A program made the translations under genes and the position numbers. The notes below the pieces were generated by a model, which made no database searches, had not been told where the DNA came from, and saw only the letters and a program-made list of their open reading frames with translations. Positions 1-10,609 of a stretch of DNA of 64,000 nucleotides are shown here, piece after piece; the first letter of the stretch is position 1; every line of letters begins with the position of its first letter. Source of the stretch: Erigeron canadensis (Eukaryota; Streptophyta; Magnoliopsida; Asterales; Asteraceae); assembly GCF_010389155.1 (NCBI RefSeq), contig NC_057761.1, positions 10,046,501-10,110,500 on the forward strand, read 5' to 3'.

Positions 1-252
1 GTAGCTATTTTTTCACTTTTCGTCCCTGAAGTAGCTAATTTTTCACTTTTCGTCCCTCGGTGTAAGGTGAAATGACATTACTGCCCTCACGTGTCTAGCA
101 CGTGCGTACGTTAATGGACATTTTTTAACGCCGTAAGGCCAAAGGACGATTATTGAAAAAATTGGCCAACTTTAGGGTCAAAATTGTAATTTTTAAAGTT
201 TAGGGATCAAAAATAAAAAATGTGCCAACTTTAAGGACGAAAAGTATAATTT
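1..252. repeat. Non-autonomous TIR element (MITE-like) in a DUS3 intron
   Basis: The left end carries two tandem copies of a roughly 30-bp sequence with the core TTTTTCACTTTTCGTCCCT (1-56). The right end (about 215-250) carries the inverted counterpart, with AAGGACGAAAAGTATAATT. The inner part repeats GGCCAACTTTAGGGTC-like sequence. It has no coding capacity. Terminal inverted repeats around a short non-coding core suggest a MITE or a solo DNA-transposon remnant. The left boundary may lie outside the window, so the family is not assigned. Confidence 0.5.
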
Positions 253-827
253 ACTCTACATATAAAGATGCTTGCATAATTTCTACTAGTTTCTCTTCAT
301 GGTTAAGCGCTCACTATAATACAGGGTCAGATGAAAAAGGAACCAAAAACCTAGAGGCAGTAATGCTGACACATTTACAAATGATTGTGTTGATGTTAAA
401 ACTATGACAAGCTAAACAAGATCACAAAAAAAAATAGCTAAAAATAGGAAACGTGACAAAAGTCGCTCAAAGAGTAATGTACAAAATCTGCTAAATCCTT
501 CAAGCATATACTATTGTAGTCATATTTATATACCAACTGTAAAATATGAGCAGTAATTTAAGCAAAAAGGATTTCTGGCCCAACCCAACCAGGACCATAA
601 ATTATTCGCTTTGACCCGTTACCAACCTGCCCATTGTGCCACCTAGAAAAATATTTTCTAAAAGCAAAGCTGACTCGCTCCTCCTAATAACAAATCAGAA
701 TATCAGATTTAAAATGGTTAATTCAAAGATTGTGGTTACAGTTGTCTAATAGTAAAATTATGAAAAAAACTGATGCTGCGATCTTCCAAGCCATATCTCA
801 CCCAAATGTTGACATATCATTACATAC
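253..827 (-). other. Intron sequence downstream of DUS3 exon 5
   Basis: This is AT-rich sequence 3' of the exon-5 donor. I looked for the next expected DUS3 exon, the part of the dihydrouridine synthase barrel that follows the TNLIQ segment, and did not find it. The gene therefore continues beyond the left edge of the window. Nothing else is recognisable. Confidence 0.6.
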
Positions 828-1078
828 CTGTATAAGATTTGTGCACATTGCCATTTCACCACATGTTATATCCACACCAAACGATTTGCAAACCCTTCTG
901 AAAGGCAGGTTACCAACTGTCGTTAAAGGGGCAAGATATAGCTTATCCCTGAAATCAATTAGCTTCTTTTCACGTGGGTGTGACTTTAAGCTTTTATCCG
1001 TTTCTACATGATCAGCAGTTGAAAGTGGCTCTAACTGTGCACTACTTGTATCAAGATCTTTCTCCTCGAGACTTGCAC
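828..1078 (-). CDS. DUS3: DUS3 exon 5: start of dihydrouridine synthase barrel
   Basis: The acceptor reads TATGATAG before GTGCAAGTC and the donor is CAG/GTATGT. The exon enters in phase 1, so a glycine codon is split with exon 4, and it ends on a codon boundary after TNLIQ. It encodes the flavin-pocket segment [15 protein letters not shown]. Confidence 0.85.
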
Positions 1079-4000
1079 CTATCATAAGATACAAAGAGAC
1101 GGTATAGATACATAAGGATTAAGGAGAAGAATATCAACCAATTCCAGCTAAAAAATCTTCAGTGTTGTAACAAACCATTGGTTTCTTCAATGGGATCAAA
1201 CGTTTCATCATTTAACGATTTTCCTTTCTTTAGGGGCCTAGGATCATCAGCACCATTAATGTCTTCAAGTTTCTCATGAACTTCTGGACAACATCCGTTG
1301 TCAACAATCAATTGAGCAGCAACTTCACCACTGCCGTTTCCATTTGTCAAATGAGAACCATTTAAAATTGTCTGACTGTCTTCTTTTTCATCAGCATTCG
1401 GTGCCTTTTTCAATTTTGATGGACCCTGCATTTCAAACCCCACATAATTTATCATTTGTCCTTGAACTAAACGACTAAAACCCAATAGCAAAGAAGATCA
1501 ACTAAACACACGGGCTTAAAAGTATTCTTAATGGATACAGGACTTGAGACCGCCAAAACGAGTATGCAGGTTGAGCCTAAAGGAGTTCCAATCAAACGAG
1601 CCACCAGGTTTGAGAATAAGGTGGGATCCATGTATCTAGTGGCCAGCGATTCACTCGAGTGGTCGACTACCTTGTAGCAACTAATCGGCCTAAATGGGGA
1701 AACTCTGTGAATACTCGGATTGAATAACTAAACATTACTTCAAAATTATATAAATGACATGTTCATAGGACCACAGAAATATACTTCAAAACATTAACAC
1801 ATTTTTCTGATAACTCAATCCAATATTTTTGGCCAATTATACGGTGATCGAGCAGTCAACGACCCTGTAGCAAATACTCGGTACCTGTGTAGTTGATTTT
1901 GGGTATATTTTGGTTTTTGGCCCTCTTCTAGAATTTCAGTCCAAATTTCGGTCCTGATATAATCGGTGATATTTACCGATAACCCACCAATATCGGTCCA
2001 AATTTCGGTGGGATGTTGATTTTCCAGGTAACTTTTAATTTTTAATTTATTATTTGGTGCAAACTTAAACATAACATAATACACTAAATTTTGTTAACAC
2101 TAATCTATCAATTGTTGACACATTTAAGCTTGACTTTTGATATTTTTATTAAGTATGCATTAAATACTATATATATATATACACATATATACATTGCATA
2201 ATATTAAAATTACCGATATCCCACCGGAATAAACCGATATCTCAAATATCAGAATAAACAGATACTTGATTTTGGACCAATATAACTACACAAGTATAAG
2301 GGATTTCATCTACTTGATAACAAATTTATGTTTATAAGCTTATTCAGACTATCACTCCTGATAATAAACAATAACTATTATATAGCAGGGAGGTTCACAA
2401 TCCAGATGACATGAAAGGTATTATTATCTACTCATACCATTAGACCAAGAGCTTTAAGTTTAGCATCTGCCTTAGGAAACTGCATTTTGTTCTTCCACAA
2501 TAGTTTTTGGACATCTTTCTTCAGTCCGTTGACTTCAGATTCCTCTCGACAATTTGGAGTTGCAGCAGATACTTCAGTTCTATGTGTACCTAGATATCTA
2601 CAACCCAATCCATAGGGGCATGCACCTTTATCACTGTCAAACGGGCAGTTGCCCTCTAAATCAGCAGGTTTCTGCATTTACCAATATCAAGTCTCATCAT
2701 AATAAATCATTTCATGAAAAAGAAAACAGATGGCAAATCAACTTTTACCTGAGCTATGAATGCTTCTATGTCATGGCTAAAACGACACTTATCACCGTAA
2801 GGACATGAATCTAGTTTTCCTCCCTTTGCAACCATAGGACAGAGGTTACGTGTTGATTGCTTTTCCTGCAAGGACATTGTCATATATCATTAGATGATGT
2901 TAAAATTAACAGCTATCAATTCTCTACTACCAAATTTCTTTTGTATTTTATGATACGGGGTGCATTTTATGATTCCCCAAAGTTTGGAACGTGCATCACT
3001 TTTCTGCTAGTATGCAATGCACACAAAAAAATGTGATTACAAATAGTGAACCTCTTTTTTCACAATAGAAACTTATTGTGTAATAGGTCAAATGCCATAA
3101 GAAGGTAACCTTTCTTCCTAAATTTTCTAATATAGATAATCTATTTAGAATTCGTTTATTTGAAGGATTGCATTATCAAAAATTAAAAAAAAAAAGAATA
3201 TCATTACTTTAATCCACCAGTCATCTGTTAATCTTCCCTAAATGCAACCATTGTTTAACACTTCATTTGAAGGATTAGATCCAAAAACCCATCCACAATC
3301 CGTGAACCCCTTAGTGTGTCTCAATATAGGCGGATCTTAGGCCAGGGCAAAAAGGGTTTAAGCCTAGAGACCAAATTATTGAGGGGTTCATATATTTCCG
3401 ATTAACAACTGTTAGATACCTAGTAGTCTAGTAGGTTATAAGCCTACATTAGATACATAGTAGGTTTTATTGTTTTAATCCCAGGGAAAAATTAATAGCT
3501 TCAGCGGATAGTTTGCTTCAGAGATCTCTGAAAGTTTCATTAAGAGTGCCAACCTATTTTTCTTGCATTAAGGTGTGTATATGTTGGGTTTATGGAGACT
3601 TGATAGGCAAGCCCAGTTTAGAAGGCTGTTAAGGCAGCAGGCCTTACAACTTAAGTCACAGCAAGCCCTTTAATTAACTTAGGCCTGGTTACTTGGTAAC
3701 TTGGGAATTAAGTCATTAACCCTAATCTATCTATTATAAATATATTGTTATGTACTTGTAATTCCTCATCACGAGAGTGAGAGAGGCAGAAAGCTTTAAT
3801 AAAACATTCTAGTTGCAGCCCGTGGATTAGTTCACACAGTTTAGTGTAAGATACCACGTTAAATCTCTCGTGTCCTTCATTCTTGTTATTTTTCTGGTTC
3901 TTGTGTTTGTGTGTATGTGCAGTTTATTCTTAACAAGTGGTATCAGAGCAGGTTTCACACAGATCACACAGCCGTCACCTACCCAGCCGTTACCCAGATT

Positions 4001-7000
4001 AGGGTTCCAGCCAAGTCCAGCCAACACAGCCGTCACCCAGATTAGGGTTTCGGCCAAAACCAGCCACTACATCCACCACAGTCAGCCAGAACAGCCATAA
4101 TTAGGTCTGATTTGGTAAAATCAGGTCTGATTTTGGGAAGATTAGGGTTCAATTGGGTGGATTAGGGTTTAATTGGGCAGACTAGGGCTCAATTTGGCAG
4201 ATTAGGGTTTTCAGTTTGTGAATTAGCAGCTGATTTTGGGGATTCCAGGTCAGTAAGCTTCGATTTTGGGTATATTGCATTAATCAGCAGTCGGTTTTTT
4301 GGGTATACAGTGTCAATCAGCACTCGATTTGGGTCTTCATTGTTAATCAGCGGCAAATTTACTCTTTTCTCTTATTAGACGCTCTCTTTTCGTGATCAGT
4401 TTTTTGTTAAGTCAATATAATGGCAGAAGCCGGAAAGATTACAATTGAAAAGTTTAACGGGAAAGATTTCAGTTGGTGGAAGATGCAAGTAGAGGATTTG
4501 CTAGTTCAAAAGGATTTGGATGTTGTGTTGTCGGGTGAAAGACCAGAGAGTATAAAACAAGACGAATGGGATACTTTGGATAAGAAAGCCCAGGGAGTAA
4601 TTCGGCTGACATTATCTAAGGATGTTGCGTTCAACATTCTGAAAGAAAAGACAGCGAAGGAAATCATGGATGCGTTGTCTAATATGTACGAGAAGCCTTC
4701 GGCAGCAAATAAAGTTTTCTTGATTCGAGATTTGGTGAATACAAGGATGAAGGAAGAGAGTTCAGTAACAGTGCACATCAATAATATGAACTCGATTTTG
4801 TCTAGACTTGAGTCAGTGGAGATAAAATTCGATGATGAGGTCCAGGCTTTGCTACTGTTATCTTCATTACCTGACAGTTGGTCCGGAACTGTTACAACCG
4901 TTACAAGTTCAACAGGATCCAAAAAGCTCACTTTTGAAGGGATTCGAGATTTAATTCTAGGCGAAGCCGTCAGACGAAAGAATTTTGTTGAATCATCGAG
5001 TGACTTGTTGAATGTAGGTAGAGGAAGGAGTAATAACAGAGGTACTAGAAGCGGAAACAGAAAAAGGAGTCAATCTAAGGCTCGTAATGATGTGACTTGT
5101 TGGAACTGTAAGGAGGTCGGTCATTTTAGGAATCAATGTCCGAATGAAAAGAAAGAGGTGAATACTACTTTTGCTTCAGATGATAAAGCAGATGCTTTAA
5201 TCTGTAGTGTAGAAAGTAGTATGGATTCCTGGGTAATGGATTCTGGTGCTTCGTTTCATGCTACCCATGACAGTGTAACGTTGAAGAATCTTAAAGTAGG
5301 GGACTTCGGAAAGGTTAAGCTGGCAAATGATGATATACTTGATGTTACGGGCATAGAAGATGTTGATTTGATAACTTGAGTCGGTACTACTTGGACTTTG
5401 AAAGACATGAGGGTTATTCCAAGCTTGAAGAAGAGTTTAATTTCAGTTGGGCAGTGTTGGATGACTCGGGGCACGAGGTAAAGTTCAGGAATCGGCAGTG
5501 GAAAGTTGTTAAAGGTAATCTCGTGATAGCTCGTAGACACAAGAGAGGTTCATTGTACTTTGTTAGCTTGACATCAGAAGATCAGAATAGATCAGTTCTG
5601 AAGAAAAAAGAAGTCTGATTCACAGAATCTCGTGGGCAGAAGAGGGTTTGCTTTGCAAGAAAGAAACCTAAAGCCAATGTGAAGATTCGGGATGAACGAG
5701 TTCGAAAGGTTAGACCAGTCAAGGGACATCGTGACAGTGGGAGCGTTGGCAGTAAGCTAGTCAAAGCTTCAGTTACATCTTCCCGATGACAGTGGGTTGT
5801 AAAAACCAGTATTTCGACTAATAAAGTCCCTCCAGATGATTTCTTGCTTATAAAGAAGAGTGGTTGTTCTCAGAATTTCTCAAGGTCTGGCAGTTCGTTT
5901 CAGTGGGAGCCGGTAGAGACAGAGAACGAGTCAGGGGCAGAGATAGCCGTGACTGATGAATTGAAGCTCACTGGAGTTTCAACAGACCTTCAGGTTAACT
6001 CATAAGAAGGTTGCTGCAACTAGGATGGAATGATGAAGTTACTAGACGTACAAGTACAAGTATTCACAGCGGAAGGCAGTTTGAAGATTATCAAGCCTCC
6101 AAGTGGGAGATTGTTGGGTTTATGGAGACTTGATAGGCAAGCCCAGTTTAGAAGGCTGTTAAGGCAGCAGGCCTTACAACTTAAGTCACAGCAGGCCCTT
6201 TAATTAACTTAGGCCTGGTTACTTGGTAACTTGGGAATTAAGTCATTAACCTTAATCTATCTATTATAAATATATTGTTATGTACTTGTAATTCCTCATC
6301 ACGAGAGTGAGAGAGGCAGAAAGCTTTAATAAAACATTCTAGTTGCAGCCCGTGGATTAATTCACACAGTTTAGTGTGAGATACCACGTTAAATCTCTCG
6401 TGTCCTTCATTCTTGTTATTTTTCTGGTTCTTGTGTTTGTGTGTGTGTGCAGTTTATTCCTGAGAGTATAAATCCTCTGACATATATCACTACCAATGCT
6501 GATTCGCTTGTTACCATCAATTGGTTCTCCAATTTTTTTGATATCTGTAACTTATACTCACATCATAAATTTCGTTCTAGGATGATGACCATACTACGGT
6601 TTTCATAGCTCATTAACTTAATTAGAACCTTGAGAAATCTAGGTTGCTGTTAAAACCATTTTCATTTTACAATTACATACAATAGCTGAAAACACATGCA
6701 TCTTGATATTATATCAAATAACCACAATTTATGTGGAAAAGAAAGTAGGCTCAACGAGTTCCCATCACCATCACGGAGAGATATATTTCGTTCTATGAAT
6801 CTATGACATCTCTAAATCATTAGAGAATTTTTTTCCTAGTGGCTGCCTCTAACTTTAGGGGCCTACTTTTTCTTCTTGCCTTGCGGCTCGAATTTTTTAT
6901 TTTTTTGTTGTTCCTAGAGAGGGCCGTGTGTCTCAGAACCGTTCCTCCGAAAACAGGTAAATGTTTTCTAATGACGTTTTTGTATTTTTGGATGATGCAT

Positions 7001-7402
7001 AAACGATTCTATTTTGCACAATCCGGATTTGAGCATTATCAAGATTCTCACCCCACCCACCCTGTATGTATCTGTATATATATATAATAAAAGGAGGAGA
7101 AATAATATAAAAAAAATTACCTGATTGCGTTCTCTTTTAAGCTGTCGTTTCGATTTCTTTTCCTTACTAACAGGCGGCGGAGCTGAAATGGTTGAGGCAG
7201 GAACGACGTCGTTTGATGAGCCATTTTCGTTATCAGTCAGTCGTTTGGGTAGAGGAATAATAAATTCCTTTTTTACCGGAACAATTGCTTTCGCCACCAT
7301 CTCTTCTACTGTCATTTCAGTTATCGGTTTTCTAGCTGGTGGCTGCGGCGGTTCCTTCGGTGGTTGTTCTCCGACGGTAACTTCCGTTGCCGGTGCTGCC
7401 AT
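828..7402 (-). CDS. DUS3: tRNA-dihydrouridine(47) synthase, DUS3-type (5' part of gene)
   Basis: The coding segments, in transcript order, are 7402-7121, 2865-2749, 2671-2438, 1425-1176 and 1078-828. They splice in frame into about 378 residues, with GT donors and AG acceptors throughout. The N-terminus is low-complexity and proline-rich, ending in a basic [10 protein letters not shown] stretch. Two CCCH zinc fingers follow ([19 protein letters not shown] and [16 protein letters not shown], each closing with H). After an acidic linker comes the start of the FMN-binding TIM barrel, with [14 protein letters not shown] and [12 protein letters not shown]. Enzymes of this family reduce uridine 47 in the tRNA variable loop using FMN and NAD(P)H. 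The catalytic cysteine and C-terminal tRNA-binding domain lie beyond the left edge. The start at 7402 was chosen because it begins MAAPATE and an upstream in-frame ATG at 7513 adds only UTR-like sequence. Intron 1 is swollen to 4.3 kb by a Copia insertion. Confidence 0.88.
1176..1425 (-). CDS. DUS3: DUS3 exon 4: acidic linker
   Basis: The acceptor is TTTGAAATGCAG and the donor is AATG/GTTTGT. It encodes a poorly conserved linker rich in D, E, N and G (for example [15 protein letters not shown]) between the zinc fingers and the catalytic barrel. Its length of 250 nt leaves one base to complete the glycine codon in exon 5. Confidence 0.82.
1426..2437 (-). other. DUS3 intron 3 with an old repeat
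   Basis: This intron of about 1 kb contains a diffuse family of ATCGGT, GATATC and CCGATAT motifs between about 1830 and 2275 (for example CCAATATCGGTCCAAATTTC). They look like a degraded repeat. No protein similarity is visible on either strand. Confidence 0.5.
2438..2671 (-). CDS. DUS3: DUS3 exon 3: second CCCH finger
   Basis: The acceptor is TAAATGCAG and the donor is ATG/GTATGAG. The exon is 234 nt and in phase 0 at both ends. It encodes the second CCCH finger and the leucine/lysine-rich helix ending in KALGLM that links the fingers to the catalytic part in this family. Confidence 0.87.
2749..2865 (-). CDS. DUS3: DUS3 exon 2: first CCCH finger
   Basis: The acceptor is CTTGCAG/GAAAAG and the donor is CTCAG/GTAAAAG. 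The exon is 117 nt and in phase 0. It encodes 39 residues with a complete C-x-C-x-C-H finger ending in CRFSHD, which is too short to stand out as an isolated ORF. Confidence 0.86.
2866..3576 (-). other. DUS3 intron 1, part downstream of the Copia insertion
   Basis: AT-rich intron sequence between the exon-2 acceptor and the target site of the inserted Copia element. No further coding or structured element is recognised. Confidence 0.7.
3582..3935 (+). repeat. 5' LTR of the TNT1-like Copia element
   Basis: It begins TGTTGGGTTTATGGAG and ends in CA just before the primer-binding site. It matches 6112-6465 base for base at a constant offset of 2530, apart from a few substitutions clustered at the end (TTAACA against CTGAGA) and scattered transitions. 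Confidence 0.93.
3938..3949 (+). other. Primer-binding site, initiator-Met tRNA type
   Basis: TGGTATCAGAGC starts two bases after the LTR end, the standard Copia primer site complementary to the 3' end of initiator tRNA-Met. Confidence 0.85.
4420..5379 (+). CDS. Copia Gag (UBN2-type) fused to start of protease
   Basis: This is a 319-residue open frame. The N-terminal two thirds match the Gag core of TNT1-like Copia elements ([17 protein letters not shown], then the helical SLPDSW region). A basic stretch and one CCHC knuckle, [14 protein letters not shown], at about residue 227 follow. Near the C-terminus is the aspartic-protease signature [12 protein letters not shown]. The frame ends at a TGA where protease should continue, so the product would be Gag plus an incomplete protease. 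The frame is otherwise intact, unusual for an element that has lost its enzymes. Confidence 0.88.
   Translation: MAEAGKITIEKFNGKDFSWWKMQVEDLLVQKDLDVVLSGERPESIKQDEWDTLDKKAQGVIRLTLSKDVAFNILKEKTAKEIMDALSNMYEKPSAANKVFLIRDLVNTRMKEESSVTVHINNMNSILSRLESVEIKFDDEVQALLLLSSLPDSWSGTVTTVTSSTGSKKLTFEGIRDLILGEAVRRKNFVESSSDLLNVGRGRSNNRGTRSGNRKRSQSKARNDVTCWNCKEVGHFRNQCPNEKKEVNTTFASDDKADALICSVESSMDSWVMDSGASFHATHDSVTLKNLKVGDFGKVKLANDDILDVTGIEDVDLIT
5380..5618 (+). pseudogene. Remnant of Copia protease/pre-integrase
   Basis: Frame-shifted continuation of the polyprotein. One frame reads a protease tail with [14 protein letters not shown], and the next reads [19 protein letters not shown] and RGSLYFVSL, typical of the stretch just before the pre-integrase domain. 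No integrase core or reverse transcriptase follows. Confidence 0.75.
5619..6111 (+). other. 3' tail of the Copia element with polypurine tract
   Basis: Non-coding in its present state. It ends with the polypurine tract AAGTGGGAGA directly before the 3' LTR. The bulk of pol was lost between about 5620 and this tail. Confidence 0.7.
6112..6465 (+). repeat. 3' LTR of the TNT1-like Copia element
   Basis: 354 bp, collinear with 3582-3935. It ends at the second copy of the GTATA target duplication. Confidence 0.92.
6471..7120 (-). other. DUS3 intron 1, part next to exon 1
   Basis: Intron sequence between the exon-1 donor (CAG/GTAATT, at 7120) and the Copia target site. A short purine/pyrimidine-biased stretch at 6840-6960 has no recognisable product. 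A short AT repeat lies at about 7070-7090. Confidence 0.6.
7121..7402 (-). CDS. DUS3: DUS3 exon 1: N-terminus
   Basis: The exon runs from the ATG at 7402 to the donor CAG/GTAATT and encodes 94 residues in phase 0. It is proline-rich ([15 protein letters not shown]) and ends in a lysine/arginine-rich helix that continues into exon 2 with perfect phase. Confidence 0.85.
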
Positions 7403-7437
7403 CGCCGGCCAAAAACGGTTTATTGTATAGAGTTTGT

Positions 7438-7446
7438 TAGGGTTTT
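7438..7446 (-). promoter_or_regulatory. Telo-box in DUS3 5' region
   Basis: On the minus strand AAACCCTAA lies about 36 bp upstream of the chosen ATG. Telo-boxes are common near the start of plant genes for translation and RNA modification, which fits a tRNA-modifying enzyme. A function here is inferred from position only. Confidence 0.5.
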
Positions 7447-7513
7447 GGGAGTTATCAGCTGTAACTGATACGAGTGGTGGTAAAACTATAAAAGGCGGAA
7501 AAGAAATGATCAA

Positions 7514-8001
7514 TCAAACGGCGTCGTTGCGAATACTGATAGGATGTAGGTGTACGATAGTCAAAAACTAGAACATTTACCTCGTGCGTTGGGGTGGGAT
7601 TTTGTTTAAGTGTACATCATGTAATTTTAGTTATCGCGAGGAAGTTTGTTATCAACTCAGTTTTATTATGTTAGTTTTTTTAAGATATTTTTGATAACTT
7701 TTTACATCAATTATCTAAATCCTTCAACGATGACAAGACTAACGTCGCTGTCACTACTATTTGTAGTTGCCACCACTACATTGTGGTTGTCACAATCACC
7801 GTCACATTACGCTGGTATCGTGCTAGTTTATATTTTAGACATTTTATTTTTCAGAATTTTCATATTTATAAAAGGCTTCTTTAATTTTATTTTTATTATT
7901 TTATTATATAGATACATATATAAACAGTTGTAAGTTGTTAAATGACTATGGGGCAGGCACTAGGCAGTTGTCCGTAAATTGATTGTAATGAAAATTATTA
8001 G
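7514..8001. other. Intergenic sequence upstream of DUS3
   Basis: AT-rich sequence between the DUS3 5' region and the next retrotransposon. It presumably includes the DUS3 promoter. Short open frames here show no family signature. Confidence 0.5.
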
Positions 8002-8006
8002 AAAAT

Positions 8007-8385
8007 TGATGACATACCCTGCCTAAGGAACGAAGCGCGTCACGAAGGTTGTACGTAACAAAGGTCGTATAGAAGATAAAAGAATATAAGAATTGCTTCC
8101 CTACAAAATCGGGATTTGTTCTTATTAAGAGGGCAAGCAATTATGGAAGTTATTCTTCTAGGAAAACCCTAAATCTTGGCTTATTTTCCAAGCTAGGGTC
8201 GTCCCTATAAAAGGAGACCTCACGAAGGCATCATGGATATGCATAATATAATCGGACCAAAAGAACACAACTACACATACAATTGGCGTAAAGAGATTCA
8301 CTCTACCTTTGGGGAATTGCCAACAAACAACCAAAAACACCCATCATCCCCCTTCTTAACCTAACCTCAGTTTGGTGTACAAACA
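8007..8385 (+). repeat. 5' LTR of the Tat element
   Basis: Starts TGATGACATACC and ends GTACAAACA. It is the same length as 13561-13939 and differs from it at scattered positions. A TATA box (TATAAAAGG) lies at 8206-8214. Confidence 0.92.
8206..8214 (+). promoter_or_regulatory. TATA box in the Tat 5' LTR
   Basis: TATAAAAGG sits mid-LTR, as expected for the U3 promoter. The 3' LTR copy reads TATAAAAAG. Confidence 0.55.
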
Positions 8386-8461
8386 TTTGGCTCCATCCAT
8401 GGGACACGAACCGGAATCTAGAACCCACGACAAATATCTTTGTGCACTCCCACCGCAGGAA

Positions 8462-9128
8462 ATGGTGAAAAAGAACAAAGGCAGACCCCTGAAGGACAGC
8501 AAGGCAGCCCTGGCGATCAGCCAGGGAACCACCAGTCCCTTAGATCCGCGTCGGATCGAGACAGAAGGTTTTTACTTCCCTCCCCTGGGAAAGGATAAAC
8601 CATCCAACAATCCTCTCATTATTCAAACCACGGTGTTCAACATCGAAGTGAGAAGGGTCTACTTGGATAGCGGAAGTGAGTGCGACGTAATCTTTGAGCA
8701 CTGCTTCCTCAAACTCCTAGACGCCCTGCGGGCCCGAAAAATAGACCCCCGGCGCATGGCCGTTGGGTGAAATCGACTTGGACATTACCATCAGCGACGA
8801 AATACATGAAAGAACCAAAACCCTGGATCTTTCGATAGTACGCTCCCCATCACCCTATAATATTCTCCTGGGGAGAACCGTAATGCAAAAGCTGGAGATA
8901 GTTCCCTCAGTAATTCACAAGCTTATAAAGTTCCAATCCGAGACAGGGATAGGAACGATCCTTTCAACCTACGAGGCAGCTAAACAAGTCAGTGACGTGA
9001 AAAGGGGTGATGACGGGAGTCCGCCTGCCCTGAAGGATACGCAAGAAGAGGAGAATACGATGAAAGTCATGGTCAACCCTGATTACCCCGACCAAACAAT
9101 CTCTATTGGTGTGCACCTTTCGGATTAA
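8462..9128 (+). pseudogene. Tat protease region
   Basis: Two overlapping frames (8372-8770 and 8763-9128) together cover the protease. The first has IIQTTVFNIEVRRVYLDSGS with the catalytic DSGS and CDVIFEHCF. The second has YNILLGRTVMQKLEIVPSV, the C-terminal flap region in Tat elements. A frameshift near 8765 separates them. The usual Gag and its zinc knuckle upstream are missing, so the internal region starts directly at the Gag-protease linker. Confidence 0.8.
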
Positions 9129-9508
9129 TGCAAATACAAGCTCCGAAAGCTGCTGCAGGCGAACATGGACATCTTCGCCTGGGAATACGAAGACATGACC
9201 GGAGTACCTCGGATCCTCACATTAGAAGGCAAGCCCTTCGTGACGGAGCATCGCTTGAACGAGCGAAAACATGTAAACCGGTCGACCAGAAAAAACGCAG
9301 CCTCTCCGCGGACAAAGACGAAGCTGCCAGATAGGAGGTAGAGGAGCTGTTGCGAGCCAGCATAATAAGGGAGTCCACCTACCCAATATGGATCGCTAAC
9401 CCCGTAATGGTGAGAAAAAGGGACGGGGGATGGCTTATGTGTGTCGATTTCACGAACATAAACAAGGTTTGCCCCAAAGACTGTTATCCACTACCGAAAA
9501 TTGATTAG
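9129..9508 (+). pseudogene. Tat linker and N-terminal RT
   Basis: Broken frames carry the linker motif NMDIFAWEYEDMTGVPRIL, then the start of RT with NPVMVRKRDGGWLMCVDF and CPKDCYPLPKID. A TAG at 9506-9508 stands where family members have tryptophan. Confidence 0.78.
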
Positions 9509-9511
9509 AAG

Positions 9512-10609
9512 GTGGAGTCGCTGACGGAACATAGACTAAAGTGCTTCCTGGATGCATATAAAGGGTACCACCAAATACAAATGGCGGAAGAAAATGAAGA
9601 TAAGACAACATTTTACACGAGTAGGGGGACCTACTGTTATAAAAAGATGCCGTTTGGTTTGAAGAATGCAGGGGCTACGTATCAACGATTGGTCGATAAA
9701 GCCTTCGTAACACAAATAGAAAGGAACCTGGAAGCATATGTGGACGATATGGTCATCAAAAGCATAGACGAGGAAAGCCTCATGGAAGATGTACTCGAGA
9801 CCTTCGGAAACCTCCGCAGGATAAACATGAAGGTGAACCCAAAAAAATGCTCATTCGGTGTAGAAGAAGGCAAGTTTTTAGGATATTACATCAGCAACAA
9901 AGGGATCTATGCAAACCCCTCGAAGATAAATAAATTAAAACAGATCCCGGCGCCGAAAACAATTAAGGAGGCCCAAAGCTTAAACGGAAAACTCGCCGCG
10001 CTCAGTCGCTTTCTTTCCAGAGGCGCGGACAGGCAGCTCCCCTTCTTTAAGATACTTAAGGGTTGCGCCAGCAACAAGGACTTTAAATGGACGGAAGAAG
10101 CAAACAAAGCGCTAGAACAAATGAAAGAATATATCGCAGATTTGCCAACACTTACGGCCCCGAGGTCAAAAGAAACTCTCTTCGTATATCTAGCAGCATC
10201 GGCTGAATGTGTAAGTGCAGTACTAGTAGCGGAAAGGGATAGACATCAAGTCCCGTTCTATTTCGTGAGCAGGGTTCTACAAGGTGCAGAAGCCAACTAC
10301 CCAGAGCTAGAAAAGCTTACCCTGGCGTTAGTTCACGCAGCACGTAGGTTACGAAGATACTTCCAGGTGCACCTTATTGTTGTTCTTTCCGATAAACCGA
10401 TAAAACAAATACTAGTGAAACCGGAAAAATCAGGAAGGGTAGCTAAGTGGGCCATCGAGTTGGGAGAACATGACATAGAATTTAGAGCAAGGAATGCTGT
10501 TAAAGGACAGGTGCTGGCTGACTTCATTACCGAAGTGCGTGAGGGAAAGAACTCCATAATGCATTCTTTATCATTGGAGGTGATAGGAAACGTAGAATAT
10601 GACACCTAG
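9512..10609 (+). pseudogene. Tat reverse transcriptase and RNase H
   Basis: A 365-residue open stretch. RT palm motifs are FLDAYKGYHQIQMA, KMPFGLKNAGATYQRLVD and the catalytic YVDDMVIKS. The connection domain follows, then RNase H with FVYLAASAECVSAVLV and a helix with ANYPELEKLTLAL. It ends at a TAG (10607-10609) just before a conserved LYTDG segment. It lacks its own start and is open between two nonsense codons. Confidence 0.85.

Larger units (their letters stand above)
3577..6470 (+). mobile_element. Defective TNT1-like Copia retrotransposon in DUS3 intron 1
   Basis: The element proper is 3582-6465 and is flanked by identical 5-bp target duplications GTATA (3577-3581 and 6466-6470). It has two 354-bp LTRs, an initiator-Met tRNA primer site, a gag ORF and a polypurine tract. 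Integrase, reverse transcriptase and RNase H are absent. The internal part goes from the protease motif and a scrap of pre-integrase sequence directly to the 3' tail. At 2.9 kb it is non-autonomous and would need enzymes in trans. It lies antisense to the host gene. Confidence 0.93.

Noticed and set aside
222..407. Short open frame of 61 codons
   Set aside because: Lies across the right end of the TIR element and an intron; no family signature.
4506..4931. Minus-strand frame of 141 codons
   Set aside because: Exact antisense shadow of the Copia Gag.
7646..7933. Plus-strand frame of 95 codons with hydrophobic stretches
   Set aside because: AT-rich intergenic sequence; hydrophobicity follows from T-rich codons and no homologous pattern is seen.
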